Shown piece by piece: positions 56,801 through 64,000 of a stretch of DNA of 64,000 bases; the first letter of the stretch is position 1, and each line of letters starts with the position of its first letter. The DNA comes from Actinostola sp. cb2023 (taxonomy: Eukaryota; Cnidaria; Anthozoa; Actiniaria; Actinostolidae). The notes beneath the pieces are model-generated. The model did not search any database and was not told the DNA's origin. It saw nothing but the letters and a program-made list of their open reading frames with translations. Both the position numbers and the translations under genes were made by a program. Location of the stretch: contig JAUJYZ010000677.1 of NCBI GenBank assembly GCA_033675265.1, positions 657,089-721,088 on the forward strand. The letters are read 5' to 3'.

Positions 56801-59800
56801 GACATCTTATTCTAAAGCTCTACAATAGCTATCTTTCAGCTGATGGCAAGGTAAATTAAGTCCCAGTCAAATGGCGTTAAGCAGTCTTTAAACCACAGGC
56901 AACCCATCAGTCCAGGCACAACATATTTGCAACATTCATATAAATCATTGCACTCTTGTACCCCTCCCCAATTAGAATCAATAAACCACAGGCAACCCAT
57001 CAGTCCAGGCACAACATATTTGCACCATTCATATAAATCATTGCACTCTTGTACCCCTCCCCAATTAGAATCAATAAACCACAGGCAACCCATCAGTCCA
57101 GGCACAACATATTTGCAACATTCATATAAATCATTGCACTCTTGTACCCCTCCCCAATTAGAATCAATAAACCACAGGCAACCCATCAGTCCAGGCACAA
57201 CATATTTGCAACATTCATATAAATCATTGCACTCTTGTACCCCTCCTCAATTAGAATCAATAAACCACAGGCAACCCATCAGTCCAGGCACAACATATTT
57301 GCAACATTCATATAAATCATTGCACTCTTGTACCCCTCCCCAATTAGAATCAATAAACCACAGGCAACCCATCAGTCCAGGCACAACATATTTGCAACAT
57401 TCATATAAATCATTGCACTCTTGTACCCCTCCCCAATTAGAATCAATAAACCACAGGGAACCCATCAGTCCAGGCACAACATATTTGCAACATTCATATA
57501 AATCATTGCACTCTTGTACCCCTCCTCAATTAGAATCAATAAACCACAGGCAACCCATCAGTCCAGGCACAACATATTTGCAACATTCATATAAATCATT
57601 GCACTCTTGTACCCCTCCCCAATTAGAATCAATAAACCACAGGGAACCCATCAGTCCAGGCACAACATATTTGCAACATTCATATAAATCATTGCACTCT
57701 TGTACCCCTCCCCAATTAGAATCAATAAACCACAGGCAACCCATCAGTCCAGGCACAACATATTTGCAACATTCATATAAATCATTGCACTCTTGTACCC
57801 CTCCCCAATTAGAATCAATAAACCACAGGCAACCCATCAGTCAGGGCACAACATATTTGCAACATTCATATAAATCATTGCACTCTTGTACCCCTCCCCA
57901 ATTAGAATCAATAAACCACAGGGAACCCATCAGTCCAGGCACAACATATTTGCAACATTCATATAAATCATTGCACTCTTGTACCCCTCCCCAATTAGAA
58001 TCAATAAACCACAGGCAACCCACCAGTCCAGGCACAACATATTTGCAACATTCATATAAATCATTGCACTCTTGTACCCCTCCCCAATTAGAATCAATAA
58101 ACCACAGGCAACCCACCAGTCCAGGCACAACATATTTGCAACATTCATATAAATCATTGCACTCTTGTACCCCTCCCCAATTAGAATCAATAAACCACAG
58201 GCAACCCATCAGTCCAGGCACAACATATTTGCAACATTCATATAAATCATTGTACTCTTGTACCCCTCCCCAATTAGAATCAATACACCACAGGCAACCC
58301 ATCAGTCCAGGCACAACATATTTGCAACATTCATATAAATCATTGCACTCTTGTACCCCTCCCCAATTAGAATCAATAAACCACAGGGAACCCATCAGTC
58401 CAGGCACAACATATTTGCAACATTCATATAAATCATTGCACTCTTGGTCCCCTCCCCAATTACAATCAATAAACCTCAGGGAACCCATCAGTCCAGGCAC
58501 AACATATTTGCAACATTCATATAAATCATTGCACTCTTGTATCCCTCCCCAATTAGAATCAATAAACCACAGGGAACCCATCAGTCCAGGCACAACATAT
58601 TTGCAACATTCATATAAATCACTGCACTCTTGTACCCCTCCCCATGGGGAGTTTGCAGGTCTTGCGTGACATTTTAAATTTTAATCCAACAGAAACATAA
58701 ATTGTTGCCCACCACCATATGTTTCTTAAGAAAAAAGCCAACTTCAGTCGCCCATAACTTTCGCTCTATTCATCGAAATTACTTCAAAATATCAATTTTT
58801 GCTAACTTTGTTGTGCTCTTTTCAAATATTATATGTTTGTTTTTGCTGGATTAAAATTTAAAATCTCTTTTTCATTTCCCATTTATCCAGGGAGTAGACT
58901 ACGCTGCGATGGGTGAGAGTACTCTTTTCAAGGACTATGCCAAACACACGGCTGAACTTCAACGCGTCCAACTAGAAGGAGCTACAAGAGAAGAGAAATT
59001 GTCATTCTTTATAAATATCTACAATGCTTTGGTCATCCATGCGACTGTTGTTAAGGGACCGCCAACAAACCTCTGGCAGAGATATAAGGTAGAGCAGAGA
59101 GCAGAGAGCAGAGAGCAGAGAGCAGAGAGAGAGCAGAGCAGAGCAGAGCAGAGCAGAGCAGAGCAGAGCAGAGCAGAGCAGAGCAGAGCAGAGCAGAGCA
59201 GAGCAGAGCAGAGCAGAGCAGAGCAGAGCAGAGCAGAGCAGAGCAGAGCAGAGCAGAGCAGAGCAGAGCAGAGCAGAGCAGAGCAGAGCAGAGCAGAGCA
59301 GAGCACAATAGAGAGCAAAGAGCAGAGAACAATAGAGAGCAAAGAGCAGAGCAGAGCACAATAGAGAGCAAAGAGCAGAGAACAATAGAGAGCAAAGAGC
59401 AGAGCAGAGCAGAGAACAATAGAGAGCAAAGAGCAGAGCAGAGCACAATAGAGAGCAAAGAGCAGAGCAGAGCACAATAGAGAGCAAAGAGCAGAGCAGA
59501 GCACAATAGAGAGCAAAGAGCAGAGCAGCAGAGCAGAGCAGAATAGAGAGCAAAGAGCAGAGCAGAGAGAGCAATAGAGAGCAGAGCAGAGCAGATAGAG
59601 AGCAAAGAGCAGAGCAGAGCAGAGCAGAGCACAATAGAGAGAGCAAAGAGAGAGCAGCAGAGCAGAGCAGAGCAGAGCAGAGCAGAGCAGAGAACAATAG
59701 AGAGCAAAGAGCAGAGCAGAGCAGAGCAGAGCAGAGCAGAGCAGAGCAGAGAACAATAGAGAGCAAAGAGCAGAGAGAGCATAGAGAGCAGAGCAGAGCA

Positions 59801-62800
59801 GAGCAGAGCAGAGAACAATAGAGAGCAAAGAGCAGAGCAGAGAGCACAATAGAGAGCAAAGAGCAGAGCAGAGCAGAGCAGAGCAGAGAACAATAGAGAG
59901 CATAAGAGCAGAGCAGAGCAGAGAACAAGAGAGCAAAGAGCAGAGAGCAGAGCAGAGCAGAGCAATAGCAGAGCAGCATAGCAGAGAACAATAGAGAGCA
60001 AAGAGCAGAGAACAATAGAGAGCAAAGAGCAGAGCAGAGCAGAGCAGAGAGAAGAATAGAGAGCAAGAGCAATAGAGAGCAGAGCAGAGCACAATAGAGA
60101 GCAAAGAGCAGAGCAGAGCAGAGCAGAGAAGAATAGAGCAGAGCAGAGAACAATAGAGAGCAAAGAAGAGCAGAGAACAATAGAGAGCAAAGAGCAGAGC
60201 AGAGCACAATAGAGAGCAAAGAGCAGAGACAATAGCAGAGCAAAGAGCAGAGAACAATAGAGAGCAAAGAGCAGAGCAGAGCAGCAGAGCACAATAGAGA
60301 GCAAAGAGCAGAGAAGAGCAGAGCAGAGCAGAGCAGAGCAGAGCAGACAATAGAGAGCAGAGCAGAGCAGAGAACAATAGAGAGCAAAGAGCAGAGAGAG
60401 AGAGCAAAGAGCAGAGCAGAGCAGCAGAGCAGAGCAATAGAGAGCAAAGAGCAGAGAACAATAGAGAGCAAAGAGCAGAGCAGAGCACAATAGAGAGCAA
60501 AGAGCAGAGCAGAGCAATAGAGAGCAGAGAGAGACAATAGAGAGCACAGAGCAGAGCACAATAGAGAGCAAAGAGCAGAGCAGAGCAGAGCAGAGCACAA
60601 TAGAGAGCAAAGAGCAGAGAACAATAGAGAGCAAAGAGCAGAGCAGAGCACAATAGAGAGCAAAGAGCAGAGCAGAGCAGAGCACAATAGAGAGCAAAGA
60701 GCAGAGAACAATAGAGAGCAAAGAGCAGAGCAGAGCACAATAGAGAGCAAAGAGCAGAGCAGAGCAGAGCACAATAGAGAGCAAAGAGCAGAGAGCAGAA
60801 CAATAGAGAGCAAAGCAGCAGAGCAGAGCAGAGCACATAGAGAGCAAAGAAGAGCAGAGAACAATAGAGAGCAAAGAGAGCAGAGCACAATAGAGAGCAA
60901 AGAGCAGCAGAGCAGAGCAGAGAGAGCAGAGCACAATAGAGAGAGCAAAGAGCAGAGAACAATAGAGAGCAAAGAGCAGAGCAGAGCACAATAGAGAGCA
61001 AAGAGCAGAGCAGAGCAGAGCAAGAGAGAGCAGAGAGCAGAGAGAGCAATAGAGAGCAAAGAGCAGAGAACAATAGAGAGCAAAGAGCAGAGCAGAGCAG
61101 AGCACAATAGAGAGCAAAGAGCAGAGCAGAGCAGAGCACAATAGAGAGCAAAGAGCAGAGCAAGAGAGAGCAGCAGAAGCAGAGCAGAGCAGAGCAGAGA
61201 GCAGAGAACAATAGAGAGCAAAGAGCAGAGAACAGCAGAGAGCAAAGAGCAGAGAGCAGAGCACAATAGAGAGCAAAGAGCAGAGAACAATAGAGAGCAA
61301 AGAGCAGAGCACAATAGAGAGCAGAGCAGAGCAGAATAGAGAGCAAAGAGCAGAGAGAGAGCAGAGCAGAGCAGAGCAGAGCACAATAGAGAGCAAAGAG
61401 CAGAGAACAATAGAGAGCAAAGAGCAGAGCAGAGAGCAGAGAACAATAGAGAGCAAAGAGCAGAGCAGAGCAGAGCAGAGCAGAGCAGAGAACAATAGAG
61501 AGCAAAGAGCAGAGAACAATAGAGAGAAAGAGCAGAGCAGAGCACAACACAATAGAGAGCAAAGAGCAGAGCAGAGCAGAGCAGAGCACAATAGAGAGCA
61601 AAAGCAGAGCAGAGAACAATAGAGAGCAAAGAGCAGAGAACAATAGAGAGAGAGCAAAGAGCAGAGCAGAGAACAATAGAGAGCAAAGAGCAGAGCAGAG
61701 CAGAGCAGAGCAGAGCAGAGCACAATAGAGAGCAAAGAGCAGAGCAGAGCAGAGAACAATAGAGAGCAAAGAGCAGAGCAGAGCAGAGCACAATAGAGAG
61801 CAAAGAGCAGAGCAGAGCAGAGCAGAGCACAATAGAGAGCAAAGAGCAGAGAACAATAGAGAGCAAAGAGCAGAGCAGAGCACAATAGAGAGCAAAGAGC
61901 AGAGAGCAGAGAAGAGCAGAGCAGAGCAGAGCAGAGCACAATAGAGAGCAAAGAGCAGAGCAAAGCAAAAGAGCAGAGCAGAGCACAATAGAGAGCAAAG
62001 AGCAGAGAACAATAGAGAGCAAAGAGAGCAGAGCAGAGCACAATAGAGAGCAAAGAGCAGAGCAGAGCAGAGCAGAGCAATAGAGAGCAAAGAGCAGAGC
62101 AGAGAGCAGAGCAGAGCAGAGCACAATAGAGAGCAAAGAGCAGAGAACAATAGAGAGCAAAGAGCAGAGCAGAGCAGAGCACAATAGAGAGCATAGAGAG
62201 CAGAGCAGAGAACAATAGAGAGCAAAGAGCAGAGCACAATAGAGAGCAAAGAGCAGAGCAGAGCAGAACAGAGCACAATAGAGAGCAAAGAGCAGAGAAC
62301 AATAGAGAGCAAAGAGCAGAGCAGAGCACAATAGAGCAAAGAGCAGAGCAGAGCAGAGCAGAGCACAATAGAGAGCAAAGAGCAGAGAACAATAGAGAGC
62401 AAAGAGCAGAGCAGAGCACAATAGAGAGCAAAGAGCAGAGCAGAGCAGAGCACAATAGAGAGCAAAGAGCAGAGCAGAGAGCAGAGCACAATAGAGAGCA
62501 AAGAGCAGAGAAGCAATAGAGAGCAAAGAGCAGAGCAGAGCACAATAGAGAGCAGAGAGCAGAGCAGACAATAGAGAGCAAAGAGCAGAGCAGAGCACAA
62601 TAGAGAGCAAAGAGCAGAGCAGAGCAGAGCAGAGCAGAGCAGAGCAGAGCAGAGCAGAGCAGAGCACAATAGAGAGCAAAGAGCAGAGAACAATAGAGAG
62701 CAAAGAGCAGAGCAGAGCAGAGCAGAGCAGAGAACAATAGAGAGAGCAAGAGCAGAGCAGAGCAGAGCAGAGCAGAATAGAGAGCAAAGAGCAGAGTAAG

Positions 62801-63974
62801 AGCAGAGAACAGCAGAGCTGAGCACAGGCAGCCCAACCATTGCTTCTGAGACTACTTTGGGTTTCCTGTGGTAGTGCACTCGCGTGCATTAGCCTGTGTG
62901 TAGAAACGTATTATGTTGGGATCCCTGTGTGCATCCCGCAGTACGCTCCCGCAGCAATGTAGTAGTGAAATACCATAGAATCCCGGTTATAAGCCCCCCC
63001 CCCCCCAGTTATAAGCCCCCCCCCCCCCCCCCCAGTTATAAGCCCCCGAATTAGCCCCCCCCCCCCCCCCCCCCCAATTATAAGCCCCCTTTATTTACTC
63101 CTCCCCATACGGGGTACCACATACAGGAAAAATAATCAGGCAATTAGATGTACGTAGCAAACGAGACTGATGGAGTCCAGTAGTATACGGTAGCTCATTG
63201 CTTGAAAATCCATTCAGATTATAGTTTTTTCTGAGCATATTCACGTTTAAAAATGTTTACAGTTATTGTTGCATGAACACTGTTTAACTAAAATGGTCAC
63301 GATTATAAACATTGTTTTTTAAATAGAACGGATTTTCACGTTTTTTTTCCCCTCCCTTTTATAAGCCCCCCCCCCCCCCCCCCCCCCCCCCGGTTATAAG
63401 ACCCCCCGTTTATAAGCCCACCACAAAACCCTTATGAAGTTATATAAGCCCAGGGCTTATAACCGGGATTATACGGTACTACATTGCTGCAGGCGCTTCC
63501 TGCAGGACGTGCATAGTGAGCCTAACATAATACATTTCTATGCACAGGGAGCCCAACATAATACGTATTGCACATGCACGCTCTTCCACAGGAAACCCAT
63601 TAAAAGATGCATACAAATATCGGCAATGGTTGCATTGGACTGCCTGTGAGCTGAGAGCAGAGAACAAAGCAGAGAACAGCAGAGAGCAAAGAACAGAGAG
63701 CACTCTGAGAGCAGAGCAGAGATTGACTATATTTTTATAATTTCAGTTTTTCAACACTATCAGCTACATAATAGGAGGTCATGTCTACTCGCTGAACGAA
63801 ATTGAAAATGGCGTACTTCGTTCCAATCGGAGAGCCATCGGCGCTTTTCGGAGACCTTTCGGGAAGAACGACCCAAGGCTCAAGATCGCACTTGATGAAA
63901 CAGAACCTTTGATTCATTTTGCATTAGTCTGTGGGGCCAAGAGCTGTCCTCCCATCAAGACCTATTCAGCTAAG
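53862..63974 (+). CDS. Glutaredoxin-DEP-DUF547 protein (390 codons visible, 3' end outside window)
   Basis: Exons 53862-54083, 55561-55654, 56011-56187, 56600-56850, 58891-59088 and 63747-63974 join in frame with GT-AG borders; a donor GTAGCA follows the last, so the gene continues past the window. Residues 1 to about 80 form a glutaredoxin fold with CPFC active site, TVPQVFF and GGFEDL. A short acidic/proline linker (QENPAPEDAPKPPEK) follows. Exons 3 and 4 encode a DEP domain (YAELVKSIKDSGLVKDHRQG, FVGKEVVDWLM) with helical continuation. Exon 5 begins DUF547 (FFINIYNALVIH) and exon 6 continues it (HFALVCGAKSCPPI), whose Cys and His are conserved in the family. Redox-linked membrane or signalling scaffold is inference; DUF547 has thiol-protease-like features but no settled activity. 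The start codon fits the usual glutaredoxin N-terminus. Confidence 0.9.
54154..54283. mobile_element. MITE-like foldback in intron 1
   Basis: TACCCCGAGTTTGTCATTTC with GCTGTCCACT at the left is matched inverted by AGTGGACAGGGGAAAAG and AAACTCAGGGTA at the right. Confidence 0.7.
54509..54781. mobile_element. TA-flanked MITE with 40-bp inverted ends in intron 1
   Basis: TACAGTGCGACTACACCAAC and CAAGGCCACCCAAACAAATT at the left are mirrored without visible mismatch at the right, ending GTTGGTGTAGTCGCACTGTA. TA is at both edges. The near-perfect ends suggest recent insertion. Confidence 0.85.
54970..55003. repeat. TG repeat and poly-G tract
   Basis: GTGTGTGTG runs into about 25 consecutive G. 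Such tracts are prone to sequencing error, so the exact length is unreliable. Confidence 0.9.
56873..58650. repeat. 93-bp minisatellite, about 19 units, in intron 4
   Basis: The unit includes CCACAGGCAACCCATCAGTC and CAGGCACAACATATTTGCAA. As 93 is a multiple of three, a 580-codon plus-strand frame (31-residue unit with PISPGTTYLQ) and minus-strand frames stay open. It sits between the donor at 56851 and the acceptor at 58890 of well-supported exons. Unit differences (such as CAGGGA for CAGGCA, ACCAGT for ATCAGT) are mostly amino-acid-changing, which does not support a coding role. Confidence 0.9.
59089..62815. repeat. 3.7-kb AGAGC-type array in intron 5
   Basis: A pure GAGCA run (59120-59305) is followed by a variable higher-order repeat of AGAGCAGAGC, ACAATAGAGAGCAAAGAGC and similar words. 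The plus strand is almost free of T, so all three minus-strand frames stay open for more than 1250 codons (Leu/Ser/Cys/Ala repeats). These are composition artefacts and are not called as genes. The donor at 59089 directly abuts the array. Confidence 0.95.
62823..63648. mobile_element. MITE of the CACAGGCAGCCC family, split by a second element
   Basis: The ends CACAGGCAGCCCAACCATTG and CAATGGTTGCATTGGACTGC followed by CTGTG are inverted. AGCTGAG directly flanks both sides (62816-62822 and 63649-63655), fitting a 7-bp target duplication. The two halves carry internal GCAGCAATGTAGTA and TACTACATTGCTGC. A Tigger-like element (62971-63478) lies between them. The AGAGC array resumes after it (63656-63725). 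Confidence 0.75.
62971..63478. mobile_element. Tigger-like MITE with GGTTATAAGCCCCC ends and poly-C tracts
   Basis: TACCATAGAATCCCGGTTAT at the left is inverted as ATAACCGGGATTATACGGTA at the right, with TA at both edges. The end sequence GGTTATAAGCCCCC is repeated several times with long C runs at both sides (about 62994-63076 and 63369-63417). No transposase is present. Confidence 0.75.
63656..63725. repeat. Remainder of the AGAGC array
   Basis: AGCAGAGAACAAAGCAGAG and similar words continue the 59089-62815 array on the far side of the nested transposon, up to 22 bp before the next exon's acceptor. Confidence 0.85.
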
Positions 63975-64000
63975 GTAGCACTTTGAATACTGTTAACCAA

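Noticed and set aside
56873..58650. CRISPR-like array
   Set aside because: Uniform 93-bp units without spacers, so it is a minisatellite.
59002..62889. Three overlapping minus-strand open frames of more than 1250 codons
   Set aside because: They arise because the AGAGC-type array lacks minus-strand stop codons in every frame. The content is only Leu/Ser/Cys/Ala repeats, and the array is intronic between solid DUF547 exons.

Overview
This is nuclear DNA of an invertebrate animal, most likely an anthozoan cnidarian (stony coral or sea anemone). The evidence is spliced genes with short introns, AT-rich intergenic DNA packed with foldback transposons (MITEs), LINE tails and very large minisatellites, and gene families typical of cnidarian genomes (PAN/apple plus pentraxin-like secreted proteins). 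The cnidarian placement is inference from protein character; no species can be named from the sequence alone.

Region 1 (1-9346) holds no convincing gene. It contains a series of MITE-like inverted repeats, a tandem tRNA-like dimer, a LINE tail and a symmetric pentanucleotide microsatellite.

Region 2 (9347-39135) is a tandem cluster of four plus-strand genes, called A to D here, of one family: signal peptide, PAN/apple domain, short cysteine-rich EGF-like segment, then a C-terminal pentraxin/LamG-like domain split over two exons. A (9347-12956) and D (36767-39135) are intact three-exon genes with matching splice phases. B (16831-20138) has lost the middle exon and carries a one-base insertion that may create a compensating splice donor. 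In C (32010-34554) the pentraxin part is truncated and runs into a Thr/Ser/Pro-rich minisatellite of the kind that lies in intron 2 of A. The first exons are nearly identical between copies while introns and last exons are not. Between B and C lies a satellite-like array of about 9.7 kb whose 1.5-1.8 kb units each carry two divergent tRNA-like B-box modules.

Region 3 (39136-41544) is transposon-rich and includes a Tigger/pogo-type element with an internal minisatellite made from its own end.

Region 4 (41545-53288, minus strand) is a complete 17-exon ubiquitin-specific protease of the USP16/USP45 type, reconstructed in frame to 1170 residues with zinc finger, catalytic Cys, His and Asp. It stands head to head, 573 bp apart, with region 5.

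Region 5 (53862 to the right edge, plus strand) is a gene joining glutaredoxin, DEP and DUF547 domains, incomplete at its 3' end. Its introns hold a 93-bp minisatellite, a 3.7-kb AGAGC-type array and a nested transposon.

The PAN-pentraxin proteins look secreted and may be recognition or matrix lectins. The protease and the glutaredoxin-DEP-DUF547 gene probably share a bidirectional promoter. All genes are predictions from splice signals, reading frame and motif recognition; none is backed here by transcripts or database searches.
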